Source of the DNA: Methylococcaceae bacterium
GTDB lineage: Bacteria > Pseudomonadota > Gammaproteobacteria > Methylococcales > Methylomonadaceae
NCBI GenBank assembly: GCA_016715325.1
Contig: JADKAL010000014.1
Location: 496,001-560,000 of the forward strand
DNA: 64,000 nucleotides
Direction of reading: 5' to 3'
The notes beneath the pieces are model-generated. The model made no database searches. It was not told the origin of the DNA and worked only from the letters and a program-made list of their open reading frames with translations. Below, piece by piece: positions 10,288 to 19,299 of the stretch. Both the position numbers and the translations under genes were made by a program. Within the stretch, counting starts at the first letter, position 1; each line of letters begins with the position of its first letter.

Positions 10288-11592
10288 ATGACCGATAAAT
10301 TAAAATCACTAACGCCGGCAACGCTGAAACTGGGTGATAAATCTTATGAATTAAACACTTATGAAGGCGTTGAAGGTGAAAAAGCGATTGATATTACCAA
10401 GTTGCGCAGTCAAACCGGTTATATCACTTTGGACGACGGTTACGGCAATACGGGCGCTTGTGAAAGCGCCATTACCTATATCGATGGGGAAAAAGGCATC
10501 TTGCGTTATCGCGGTTACCCTATCGAAGAGCTGGCTGAAAACTCACGATTTACCGAAGTCGCTTATTTACTGTTACATGGCGAATTGCCTAACGAAACGA
10601 AATTAAATCAGTTTTCGACCCAATTGAATGAATCGTCAATCATTCATGAAGACATGCACCACTTCTTCAATGGCTTTCCGCGAGGCTCGCATCCCATGGG
10701 GATTTTAGCCACTATGGTTGCGTCGTTGTCCACTTTTTATCCCGTTCCCGATCAGCTCGATGCGGTCACAGAAGATCAAATAGTCGCCAACTTGATTTCG
10801 CAAGTCCGTACCATTGCGGCGTTTTCTTACAAGAAATCGACTGGCGAGCCGCTGGTTTATCCTTCTTATAAACTTAAATATGTCCGCAACTTTCTGACGA
10901 TGATGTTTGCATCTCCCGTCCGTGATTATGAATTGGATGACGATATTGTGCGTGCGATTGATATGTTCCTGATTCTCCATGCCGACCACGAACAAAATTG
11001 CAGCACATCTTCGGTACGTACAGCGGGTTCGAGCTTGGCAAACGTTTATGCGGTCGCTTCGGCAGGTATTTCCGCCTTATGGGGACCGCGACACGGCGGC
11101 GCTAATCAAGAGGTTATCACTATGCTTGAGCACATCCATGCACAAGGCGGAGACGGCACCGAGTTTATCAATCAGGCGAAAGATAAAAACTCACCAAACC
11201 GTCTCATGGGCTTCGGTCATCGCGTTTATAAGAATTTCGACCCGCGCGCTATGGTTTTGAAAAAACATTGCGACAAACTGTTGAACAAGCCGGGTATGAA
11301 TGATCCCTTATTTGATATTGCGAGGAATCTTGAGGAAATTGCACTGAAAGACGATTACTTTATCTCCAGAAAACTGTATCCGAACGTCGATTTTTATTCA
11401 GGTTTAATTCTTCGGGCTGCAGGCATTCCCACGAATATGTTTACGGTGCTATTTGCAATCGGTCGTATGCCGGGCTGGTTAGCGCACTGGCGTGAAATGA
11501 TTCACGGCGGCAACGTGACCATTTATCGTCCTCGCCAAGTCTATGTCGGCGAACCGTTACGCCACTACAAAGACATCGGTCTCAGGGGATAA
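10288..11592 (+). CDS. gltA: Citrate synthase (type II)
   Basis: The 434-residue protein has the length and motifs of hexameric, NADH-sensitive proteobacterial citrate synthase. These are LHADHEQNCSTS around residue 230, WGPRHGGANQE, GFGHRVYKNFDPRA with the second catalytic His near 310, and the catalytic Asp in NVDFYSG near 368. It condenses acetyl-CoA with oxaloacetate to citrate. A strong AGGAGA ribosome binding site lies before ATG 10288. It sits, unexpectedly, between two genes of the transglutaminase/ATP-grasp island, with about 90-bp gaps on both sides, so it may have its own promoter. The sucA-sucB genes of the same cycle lie 9 kb downstream on the opposite strand. Confidence 0.95.
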   Translation: MTDKLKSLTPATLKLGDKSYELNTYEGVEGEKAIDITKLRSQTGYITLDDGYGNTGACESAITYIDGEKGILRYRGYPIEELAENSRFTEVAYLLLHGELPNETKLNQFSTQLNESSIIHEDMHHFFNGFPRGSHPMGILATMVASLSTFYPVPDQLDAVTEDQIVANLISQVRTIAAFSYKKSTGEPLVYPSYKLKYVRNFLTMMFASPVRDYELDDDIVRAIDMFLILHADHEQNCSTSSVRTAGSSLANVYAVASAGISALWGPRHGGANQEVITMLEHIHAQGGDGTEFINQAKDKNSPNRLMGFGHRVYKNFDPRAMVLKKHCDKLLNKPGMNDPLFDIARNLEEIALKDDYFISRKLYPNVDFYSGLILRAAGIPTNMFTVLFAIGRMPGWLAHWREMIHGGNVTIYRPRQVYVGEPLRHYKDIGLRG

Positions 11593-11692
11593 GGCATTGC
11601 ATTTGAGCAGACGATTCGATTTTTTATTGCATTTCGCGATATAGAGATTTAGTCGGCACGATATGAAGAACAATAAGTAATTGGCATTACCG

Positions 11693-14263
11693 ATGTCGAA
11701 TGCCGAACCTAATGCCTTAGACGCTGGCGCGCAATATTATCCTACGCAGCTCGGCATCTATGATGAAATGTATGCGACGGATAATAAGGCGTTTCCGTAT
11801 TGGGAGCGCTTTATGGCGTCGCTTGAAGCGATGGGCAGTGAAAAACTTGAGCTTCGCCGTCGCGAAGCCCAACGCTTACTGCGCGAAAACGGCGTAACTT
11901 ACAATGTCTACGGGGACTCGCAAAGTTTAACTCGTCCCTGGATGCTCGACCCCGTTCCGCTGTTAATTAGCAGTGAAGAATGGACGATCATTGAAGCCGG
12001 TCTCAAACAACGCGCTGAATTACTCAACCTCATATTTAAAGATATTTACGGTCAGCAGCAATTATTAAAAAAAGGCCTATTGCCTGTTGAGCTTATCTTC
12101 GGCCATGAAGGTTTTTTACGGCCTTGTGTCGATGAGTTGCAAGACCGGCAACGTTGCCTGACTATTTATTCGGCCAATCTTGCCCGCGACCCTAAGGGGC
12201 GGATGTGGGTCTTGGACGACCGGACCCAAGCGCCATCCGGTTCGGGGTATGCATTAGAAAACCGAACGGTCATGACCCGCGTACTGCCCGATATTTTGCG
12301 TGAAACCAAAGTTCTTCGGTTGTCAGGATTTTTTAAAGCACTGCACAAAGGTCTCGTCGATATTGCGCCTCACAATAAGGAAGATCCTCGCATCGTTGTG
12401 CTCACCCCCGGCCCCCTCAACGAGACCTATTTCGAACATGCTTATTTAGCCGCGCATCTTGGTTTAACGTTGGTACAAGGGGGGGATTTGACCGTCCGCG
12501 ACGGCCGGTTGTGGCTTAAATCATTATCGGGGCTGCAACTTGTCGACGTTATTTTAAGGCGTGTCGACGATTCTTTTTGCGATCCATTGGAATTTAGGAG
12601 CAATTCTCAACTCGGCGTAGCGGGTCTTTTGGAAGTCGTTCGGCGCGGTAATGTTGCTATTGCCAACCCTTTGGGCAGCAGTATTCTGGAAAATCCAGGC
12701 TTGCTTGCATTTTTGCCGAGATTGGCCCGTCATTTTTTGAATGAAGAGCTTCGGCTTCCTTCCGTTGCTACGTGGTGGTGCGGACAGCGGCGCGAACGCG
12801 ACTTCGTGTTGCAAAATCTTGATAATCTGGTTATTAAACCGATTAATCGCAGTTTCGGCAATCATACAGTATTCGCCGGAGGGTTAAGCAGCGAAGAAAA
12901 AAACCGTTTGCGTGAGCGAATTTTAGCTAAACCGCACTTATTCATCGGTCAGGAACAAGTCGGTTTTTCCACCTTGCCTGCATTCGTCGACCAGCGAATC
13001 GAACCGCGCAATGCCGTATTGCGTAATTTCGTTGTCGCGAGCGACGATCAATACGTAGTAATGCCAGGCGGTTTGACTCGGATTGCTCGCCAAAAAGACG
13101 ACTTTATCGTTTCGAATCAAGCGGGAGGAATCAGTAAAGACACCTGGGTATTAGCCTCGGAACCGGAGAAACCAGTTTCTTTATGGAACCAACCGAAACG
13201 AAATCAGCTCATCGACGCCATTATCGAACCCTTGACGAGCCGTGCCGCCGATAACCTATTTTGGGTGGGCAGACATCTTGAACGAATTGAAACATCCGCC
13301 CGGTTGATGCGGACAGTTTTAGTAAAGCTGAGAGAAACGCTTGAACAAAAGGATCCGCTCGATACGGATTGTCTCGCTATATTGCTACCCTCGTTGACGC
13401 AAGTAACCGGTACTTATCCAGGATTTGTAAAATGCGAGCCGAATTTTTTGACATCCCCTGAGACCGAATTATTAGCCGTTACCAAAAATAGCGAGCGAAA
13501 AGGCACCTTGACTGCCAATATTCAAGCCTTTGTCCAAGCGGCATTCAGTATTCGCGATTTATGGTCGCAAGATACTTGGCGTTGCGTCGATAGCATTCAG
13601 CGCCGTTGGCAACAGCGGATAATCAATAACGATATTAATGTCGAACAATTACAACATCACCTGGATGAACTTATTACCGGGATCGTCGCATTCTCCGGCC
13701 TCACTAGCGAGAGCATGACGCGTGAAGCAGCTTGGCTGATGTTGGACAGCGGTCGCCGACTGGAGCGTGCCCTCGGACTGATTGCGTTATTGCGTTCAAC
13801 AGTCGTGTTGCAAAATGACGATGCTCTGCAAAATCAAGTGCTTGAATCAGTTTTGGTATCAACCGACAGCTTAACGATTTATCAACGCCGCTATCGCTCC
13901 TTTATTCAGCTGCCCATGGTGCTGGAATTATTATTGCTGGATGAAACCCATCCTAGGTCAGTAGCCTATCAGCTCAACCGTTTATCGATGCATATCGGAG
14001 CTTTGCCTCGCGGAAATGATAAAAATCATCTTAGCGAGGAAGAACGTTTAATACTGAAAGCGTATACAAACTTGCGGTTGAGTGACGCGCTCGAATTAAC
14101 ACTGCCCAATAAAAACAAAGGCATTTATTCAAACCTGGATACCTTGCTATCGAATACGGCGACCTTATTATGGCGCATTGCGGAAGTGATTGCGGAAGCT
14201 TACTTTAGTCATTCTCAAACATCGCAACTCATGATGTTAAAGACCGGCGAAGATGATCTATGA
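11693..14263 (+). CDS. Circularly permuted ATP-grasp type 2 + alpha-E domain fusion
   Basis: Residues about 60-480 match the circularly permuted ATP-grasp family (COG2308, formerly DUF404/407), with VVLTPGPLNETYFEHAYLA, DVILRRVDDSFCDPLE and LVIKPINRSFGNHTVF. From DNLFWVGRHLERIETSARL to the end is the all-helical alpha-E domain (COG2307, DUF403). In many genomes these are two adjacent proteins; here they are fused. The ATP-grasp half is predicted to ligate carboxylates to amines, making a peptide-like product. I place the start at ATG 11693; an in-frame TTG at 11681 would add four residues, and neither has a clear ribosome binding site. The stop overlaps the next gene's ATG (ATGA at 14260), so the two are translationally coupled. 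Confidence 0.88.
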   Translation: MSNAEPNALDAGAQYYPTQLGIYDEMYATDNKAFPYWERFMASLEAMGSEKLELRRREAQRLLRENGVTYNVYGDSQSLTRPWMLDPVPLLISSEEWTIIEAGLKQRAELLNLIFKDIYGQQQLLKKGLLPVELIFGHEGFLRPCVDELQDRQRCLTIYSANLARDPKGRMWVLDDRTQAPSGSGYALENRTVMTRVLPDILRETKVLRLSGFFKALHKGLVDIAPHNKEDPRIVVLTPGPLNETYFEHAYLAAHLGLTLVQGGDLTVRDGRLWLKSLSGLQLVDVILRRVDDSFCDPLEFRSNSQLGVAGLLEVVRRGNVAIANPLGSSILENPGLLAFLPRLARHFLNEELRLPSVATWWCGQRRERDFVLQNLDNLVIKPINRSFGNHTVFAGGLSSEEKNRLRERILAKPHLFIGQEQVGFSTLPAFVDQRIEPRNAVLRNFVVASDDQYVVMPGGLTRIARQKDDFIVSNQAGGISKDTWVLASEPEKPVSLWNQPKRNQLIDAIIEPLTSRAADNLFWVGRHLERIETSARLMRTVLVKLRETLEQKDPLDTDCLAILLPSLTQVTGTYPGFVKCEPNFLTSPETELLAVTKNSERKGTLTANIQAFVQAAFSIRDLWSQDTWRCVDSIQRRWQQRIINNDINVEQLQHHLDELITGIVAFSGLTSESMTREAAWLMLDSGRRLERALGLIALLRSTVVLQNDDALQNQVLESVLVSTDSLTIYQRRYRSFIQLPMVLELLLLDETHPRSVAYQLNRLSMHIGALPRGNDKNHLSEEERLILKAYTNLRLSDALELTLPNKNKGIYSNLDTLLSNTATLLWRIAEVIAEAYFSHSQTSQLMMLKTGEDDL

Positions 14264-15195
14264 AATATCGTATTACGCATAGTACGGTGTATTGCTATAG
14301 CCAACCGGTCGGCTTGTGCCAGAATGAAGCCCGCTTAAAGCCGCGCAACTTTTGGCGGCAAAATTGCGAGAACAGTCGTTTTGAAATTTATCCTAATCCG
14401 ATGGATTTTCGAGAACATTTAGATTTTTTCGGAAATAGCGTGATCTATTTCGCTATTCAACAACCCCACAACCAGCTTACCGTTACGTCAATCAGCGAAG
14501 TGACGGTATTTCCTAAGCAAAATACGCTCGATTTGTTTAATCAATTGTCGTGGGAGCAGGCGCGAAACATGCTGCAAGACAATGCATTCCAAAGTCAGTT
14601 GCAAAGTCAGCAAGGTCAAGTTCAATTTCAAAGTCGCGATTTATCGCCCGAATTGATGGATGCCAAGCAGTACCTGCTTGACTCGCCTATGATAACTGGT
14701 ACCCCGGAACTTGCCGCTTACGCACAGCCTTCATTTCAACCCAATCGCGCACTGGGTGATGTCGTACATGACTTAATGGGACGAATATACCGGGATTTTA
14801 TTTACGATCCAACTTTTACGACAATTGCGACCCCTTTATCGGACGTTCTTAATTTTCGCCGGGGTGTTTGTCAAGACTTCGCCCATTTGGCAATCGGCTG
14901 TTTGCGAGCTTATGGCATTCCTGCAAAGTATATCAGCGGCTATGTTGAAACTGCGCCACTACCGGGTGTACCGCGATTGGTCGGCGCCGATGCTTCGCAT
15001 GCTTGGTTTTCGGTTTATATTCCCGGTAGCGGCTGGATGGATTTCGATCCCACTAACAATAAAGTACCGCTGGATCAGCATATCACCTTGGCCTGGGGCC
15101 GCGATTATTCGGATGTTACGCCGCTTAAAGGTATTGCTTACGGCGGCGGACAACATACGTTATCGGTCTCGGTCGATGTCTTAAGGCTGGAATAG
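14260..15195 (+). CDS. Transglutaminase-like cysteine peptidase
   Basis: This 311-residue protein has the bacterial transglutaminase N-terminal domain (residues 1-85) and a transglutaminase core with all three catalytic residues: GVCQDFAH near 205, ASHAWFSV near 250 and MDFDPTNN near 265. A glutamine-rich linker lies near residues 110-127. It lacks a signal peptide, so it is cytoplasmic. It overlaps the preceding ATP-grasp/alpha-E gene by four bases. Family members in such clusters are predicted to cleave or form isopeptide bonds in the product of the ATP-grasp ligase. The substrate is not known. Confidence 0.88.
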   Translation: MKYRITHSTVYCYSQPVGLCQNEARLKPRNFWRQNCENSRFEIYPNPMDFREHLDFFGNSVIYFAIQQPHNQLTVTSISEVTVFPKQNTLDLFNQLSWEQARNMLQDNAFQSQLQSQQGQVQFQSRDLSPELMDAKQYLLDSPMITGTPELAAYAQPSFQPNRALGDVVHDLMGRIYRDFIYDPTFTTIATPLSDVLNFRRGVCQDFAHLAIGCLRAYGIPAKYISGYVETAPLPGVPRLVGADASHAWFSVYIPGSGWMDFDPTNNKVPLDQHITLAWGRDYSDVTPLKGIAYGGGQHTLSVSVDVLRLE

Positions 15196-15234
15196 AGACT
15201 TTGTCATAATTTAATAAACATATTTGGAGGATAT

Positions 15235-15930
15235 ATGGCTACGATCCATTTGATCGGCGGTGAAAAGGGCGGTGTAGGTAAATCGGTAGTCGCGAGGCTG
15301 CTGGCGCAATATATGATCGATCATGAGATTCCTTTTATAGGGTTTGATACCGACCGGTCGCATGGGGCATTGCTGCGTTTTTACAGCGATTTTGCCGCAC
15401 CCACGGTTATCGATAATTACGAAAGTCTCGATAACATGATAGAGACTGCTTCAGCGAATCCTGAGCATCGTATCCTTGTCGACCTTGCCGCTCAAACTCA
15501 TCATCCTTTGGCGCTATGGATGGAAGAGTCCGGGGTGCTAGAATTAGCGGAAGAACTGGGAATTAGTGCCTATTACTGGAATGTCATGGACTCAGGTAAG
15601 GACTGTGTGGATTTACTCAGCAAACTCCTCGACCAGTTCGGAAACCGGCTGAATTACGTTCTAGTGCAGAATCAGCTCCGCGACGAACAGTTTACAATCT
15701 TAGAGTCGTCAGGCGTTAAAGACAGGGCATTAGAGCTGGGTGCGCGAATTATTAACCTAAAACGCCTTCATACGCCGGTCATGACTAAAATTGATAGAAA
15801 CAGTTCCAGTTTTTGGGCTGCAAAAAACAAAGATGCAGACAGCCTTAATCCGTTAGGTTTGCTCGAAAGGCAGCGAGTAAAAATCTGGTTAAATCATGCG
15901 TATAACGAAATCGGGTTCGTCGGTGTTTAA
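15235..15930 (+). CDS. ParA/MinD-like P-loop ATPase
   Basis: The 231-residue protein begins with a ParA-type deviant Walker A, GGEKGGVGKS at residues 8-17. It also has a switch region, GFDTDRSHGAL, and a VDLAAQ strand. There is no DNA-binding N-terminal extension and no ParB partner nearby. It resembles the orphan ParA-like proteins that some annotations call mobilisation or nucleotide-binding proteins. A strong GGAGGA ribosome binding site 40 bp after the transglutaminase stop and tight spacing place it in the same operon as the Anbu/transglutaminase genes. I infer a role in positioning or regulating that system, but the sequence cannot show it. Confidence 0.8.
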   Translation: MATIHLIGGEKGGVGKSVVARLLAQYMIDHEIPFIGFDTDRSHGALLRFYSDFAAPTVIDNYESLDNMIETASANPEHRILVDLAAQTHHPLALWMEESGVLELAEELGISAYYWNVMDSGKDCVDLLSKLLDQFGNRLNYVLVQNQLRDEQFTILESSGVKDRALELGARIINLKRLHTPVMTKIDRNSSSFWAAKNKDADSLNPLGLLERQRVKIWLNHAYNEIGFVGV

Positions 15931-16014
15931 AAGTCTTATTCGATCCGGAATAGACTCGGCGCAGAAATATTTTTAATAAAATTAGTAATTAAAGTCACCG
16001 AGTAAATATCCCGA

Positions 16015-16833
16015 ATGTCTAACATCATGAAGCTGAGCGTCAGCTGTAATCTTCATTTTCATGTCATTGAAGAAACCGCTCTGATTTTAATATTGCGTCC
16101 CTTTCGGGGAATTCGTCAGTGGATCAACCGAGAAGCGTTTACCATTAGTCCGGCGATTCCAATGCTTGAAAGCACCGACAGTTTCGGCAACTCCTACCAA
16201 CGCATTCTTGCGCCTATCGGCGATTTCTTTATTCATAGCTCTGCTGAAGTTTTGGTGGCGGATCATGCGGATAGAATGCCGGGGGCTGATTTTGTCGAAA
16301 TCCAGCATCTCCCCAATTACACCTTGCCTTACCTGTTACCCAGCCGCTATTGCGAATCCGATCGTTTCGGCGATCTTGCCAGAGAAATCACGTTCGACAG
16401 CTTACCCGGATACGATCAAGCCGAGAAAATTACCGACTGGGTTCGCAGTACCGTCCAGTATTTACCCGGCTCCAGCGACTTTCCTTTATCCGCCGTTGAA
16501 ATCCATAATCGCGGTCACGGTGTCTGTCGAGATCTTGCACAGCTCTGTATAGCGCTATGCCGGAGTATAAGCATACCGGCAAGGCTGGTGGTCGGCTATC
16601 TTTACAATCTATACCCCATGGATTTACATGCATGGTTTGAAGTGTATGTCGGCAATCGCTGGTACACTTTCGACCCTACACAAAGCGTTCTAAGCGGCGG
16701 CAGAGTCATCATTGCCTTCGGTCGCGATGCGGCGGATGTCTCAATATTTCATCAGTTCGGTTCAGGTTGTGTTTTGAACAACATGGACGTTCAAGCCGAT
16801 TTAATGGATAATTTACCCTTTATAAATTTGTAA
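16015..16833 (+). CDS. Transglutaminase-like cysteine peptidase
   Basis: This is the third transglutaminase of the island, 272 residues with an intact triad: HGVCRDLAQ near 170, DLHAWFEV near 203 and TFDPTQ near 222. The C-terminus contains the AFGRDAADVS segment shared with the 14260-15195 protein. No signal peptide is present. The start could be ATG 16015 or ATG 16027 (MKLSVSC); the latter fits family starts better, and neither has a good ribosome binding site. It lies only 16 bp upstream of the Anbu peptidase gene, an adjacency recurrently seen for Anbu and suggesting a functional pair. Confidence 0.85.
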   Translation: MSNIMKLSVSCNLHFHVIEETALILILRPFRGIRQWINREAFTISPAIPMLESTDSFGNSYQRILAPIGDFFIHSSAEVLVADHADRMPGADFVEIQHLPNYTLPYLLPSRYCESDRFGDLAREITFDSLPGYDQAEKITDWVRSTVQYLPGSSDFPLSAVEIHNRGHGVCRDLAQLCIALCRSISIPARLVVGYLYNLYPMDLHAWFEVYVGNRWYTFDPTQSVLSGGRVIIAFGRDAADVSIFHQFGSGCVLNNMDVQADLMDNLPFINL

Positions 16834-16849
16834 CCACGGCTAAACCTTC

Positions 16850-17605
16850 ATGACTTATTGTATTGCTGCTTCCATAAACGAAGGCCTTATTCTGGTTTCC
16901 GACTCCCGGACTAACGCGGGTATCGATAATGTCAGTACCTACGGAAAAATGCACCCTTTCGTGACGAATAGCGATCGCATAATCGTGCTAATGGGTGCCG
17001 GGAATTTAGCAACGACGCAAGCCGTATTAGAACAATTGCACCGCGATAAAATTAAGAACGTGCAAACAAACCTGAATAACGTGGAATGTTTGTCCGAAGC
17101 CGCCGCCTATTTAGGACATGTCAGCCTGGAAAAACAAAAACAGCATTTGAATGCCGAAGGACAATCCGCGTTTAATCCGTCTGCCAGTTTTATCATCGCC
17201 GGACAAATCGGTAACGAACCGCACGGCGCTTACATGGTTTATGCCGAAGGCAACAGCATTACTAGTTCGGCCAATACGCCTTTCCTGCAAATCGGCGAAA
17301 GCAAATACGGCAAACCCATACTCGACAGATTTCTCAAACTAGATACTTCTATCGATGAAGCCGCTCGTTGCTGCCTTGTATCTATGGATTCCACCATTCG
17401 CAGTAACGCGAGTGTCGGACCGCCGGTCGAAATGCTCATTTATCGTAAAGACAGCTTTAGCTTTAACGAATATTACTGTTTCGACGATGACAGCGATTAT
17501 CTCCTGAAATTAAGACGTAGCTGGGAAACCAAATTGCGCGAAGCGGTTTCTGCGTTGCCCGGATTAACCAATGAATATGTCAGGACAATGCGGGTTTCGT
17601 TGTAA
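16850..17605 (+). CDS. Anbu, proteasome-like peptidase
   Basis: The 251-residue protein is of the Anbu (ancestral beta-subunit, COG3484) type of Ntn-hydrolase. After removal of Met1 the N-terminus is Thr2 (MTYCIAASI), with Asp18 (VSDSR) and Lys33 (YGKMHPF) in the positions expected of the proteasome-type active site. Anbu proteins assemble into open helical or ring structures and are genetically linked to COG2308 ATP-grasp, COG2307 alpha-E and COG1305 transglutaminase proteins, all of which lie just upstream. The likely job is processing of the product of that ligase system, but no native substrate is established. It lies 16 bp downstream of the third transglutaminase and appears to be the last gene of the operon. 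Confidence 0.9.
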   Translation: MTYCIAASINEGLILVSDSRTNAGIDNVSTYGKMHPFVTNSDRIIVLMGAGNLATTQAVLEQLHRDKIKNVQTNLNNVECLSEAAAYLGHVSLEKQKQHLNAEGQSAFNPSASFIIAGQIGNEPHGAYMVYAEGNSITSSANTPFLQIGESKYGKPILDRFLKLDTSIDEAARCCLVSMDSTIRSNASVGPPVEMLIYRKDSFSFNEYYCFDDDSDYLLKLRRSWETKLREAVSALPGLTNEYVRTMRVSL

Positions 17606-17639
17606 AAACAAAACTCAAATCTAGCGGAAGCGATTAGGA

Positions 17640-17790
17640 TCATTGTTGAGTAGCCTGCTCGGTGGTCAATTCGTCAGGTTTTTGCTTCCAATGCAATTGC
17701 GATTTTTACAAATACAAATCGCTGTTTGACGAGAGACGCCATTGAATTTGGCAAGTCGACGATTTCAGTCGCCTGTCGGCTTATAACAGG
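17640..17790 (-). pseudogene. Possible transposase C-terminal relic
   Basis: Between the convergent Anbu and E3-like genes the minus strand reads RRLAKFNGVSRQT, followed by a stop-interrupted tail. The RLAKFNG stretch resembles the C-terminus of IS1595-type transposases. No inverted repeats are visible, and the segment is too short for certainty. A 7-bp hairpin (GCGATTT/AAATCGC, 17699-17722) lies inside it and could act as a transcription barrier between the convergent operons. Confidence 0.3.
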
Positions 17791-17873
17791 CTTGAAAACC
17801 ACACCGGAGAGAATTCCTTAGACTTGTAGCTGAAAAGAATTCGCAGAAAAACTCGAATCGATGAGCTATGACT

Positions 17874-19295
17874 TTACTTCCAATTTATGTATTGGCAAGC
17901 ATAGCGGAAAGCTTCGCTCGGACTGGGGTGAGAGTGGCTGGTTTTAGCAAGATCTTCCGTAGTAGAGGAAAATTCCATAGCTAAAACACCTTCGGCAACT
18001 AGGTCGGAAGCATTATTTCCGAAAATATGAATGCCTTTGATGGTGTCCGATTTTGGACATGAAATCACTTTAACAAGGCCCTGTGTATAATTCGACGATT
18101 TATTAATGGCGCTATACCCTAGGTGAGCCGTGCCAATTGCAATAGCGCCCCCTTTAGCTTTTAGTGATTGTTCGGTTTGGCCGACCCAGGCAATTTCAGG
18201 GTCGGTATAAATAACATTGGGAATAGTTTCATAATTTACAACGGAGCTTTGAATGCCGGCAATCTGGTCGGCTACGTATATCCCTTCTGCGATACCTTTT
18301 TGTGGAAGCATAGGCCCAAGCATTGTCAAATCGCCGATTGCATACACATTCGGTAAATTGGTGCGGCAATTATCATTAACAAATATGAATTGATTTTGAT
18401 CGATCAATAGATTGGCCTCCGGCGAGGCTAAATGTTCGGAGTAGGGTTTCCGGCCTGACGCTACGATAAGTTTATCGACACGAATAACGTGAACACCGTC
18501 ACTGTCTTGATATTCTATGTGTACTTTTTTATTAATGATTTTAGTCGATACAACTCGTGTTCCAAGTCGAAGTTCTAAGCCCTGAGCACAGAAAACTTTG
18601 TAGGCTTCACGTGAAATTTGATGATCGACGAGGCTGAGAAAAGACTCCTGGGCATCTAATAAAATTACTTCGGCACCCAGATGATTCCAAATACAGGCAA
18701 TTTCTAAACCAATCACGCCGGCGCCTAATATGGCGATACGTTGCGGTATTTCCGTTAAATTAAAAGCGGTCGACGAGTCGTAAATAGATTGATAATCGAC
18801 AGGCGCGCATTGGATGGAAATGGGAATAGATTCCGTTGCGAGAATAATATTGCCTGCGTTAACGAGCTTAGAAGGCTCCGCAGTCGAATAACTGAGCATG
18901 ACGGCATTCGATGCGATTAATTTTGCGGAGGCATTAAAAAAATCAATCTCAGCTGTATTAAACGATTTATAAATTTCTTTCTCAATTTGAGTAAAAATAC
19001 TATTTTTTCGTTCTACAAACTGAGATAAGTTAAGAGAAATATTCTCTGCAACAATACCGTGGAAGCGGCTATTAATTTTTAATTCGCTATAGAGCTTAGC
19101 GGAGTGTAATAAAGTCGCTATTTCTTCCGAAGGCGCGTGACTAAATTTGCCTCGAGATAATTTGTTGCTACTCGGCGGAAAATTATCGACACAAAGAACT
19201 TTCATTCCATGTTCGGCGCATTTTAAAGCAGAGGATATAGCAGAAGGGCCGGATCCGACGATTATTACATCGTAATGAGCTCTTATTTTTAGCAT
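17874..19295 (-). CDS. E3-like flavoprotein (dihydrolipoamide dehydrogenase homologue) lacking the redox disulfide
   Basis: The 473-residue protein has the two-dinucleotide-domain fold of dihydrolipoamide dehydrogenase. It has an FAD site, VGSGPSA (13-19), an NAD site, GAGVIGLEIA, a second FAD motif, VYAIGDLT, and a C-terminal HSHPSPSEA that keeps the His-Glu dyad. The region that should carry the redox-active CxxxxC (usual CLNxGCIPSK) instead reads KLSRGK at residues 45-50, so both cysteines appear replaced by lysine. No other frame restores them. The gene follows sucB with a 4-base gap, so it occupies the position of lpd. True E3 activity is doubtful; the real E3 may be encoded elsewhere. 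It is a divergent paralogue of unknown chemistry. Confidence 0.85.
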   Translation of the reverse strand: MLKIRAHYDVIIVGSGPSAISSALKCAEHGMKVLCVDNFPPSSNKLSRGKFSHAPSEEIATLLHSAKLYSELKINSRFHGIVAENISLNLSQFVERKNSIFTQIEKEIYKSFNTAEIDFFNASAKLIASNAVMLSYSTAEPSKLVNAGNIILATESIPISIQCAPVDYQSIYDSSTAFNLTEIPQRIAILGAGVIGLEIACIWNHLGAEVILLDAQESFLSLVDHQISREAYKVFCAQGLELRLGTRVVSTKIINKKVHIEYQDSDGVHVIRVDKLIVASGRKPYSEHLASPEANLLIDQNQFIFVNDNCRTNLPNVYAIGDLTMLGPMLPQKGIAEGIYVADQIAGIQSSVVNYETIPNVIYTDPEIAWVGQTEQSLKAKGGAIAIGTAHLGYSAINKSSNYTQGLVKVISCPKSDTIKGIHIFGNNASDLVAEGVLAMEFSSTTEDLAKTSHSHPSPSEAFRYACQYINWK

Positions 19296-19299
19296 AGTG

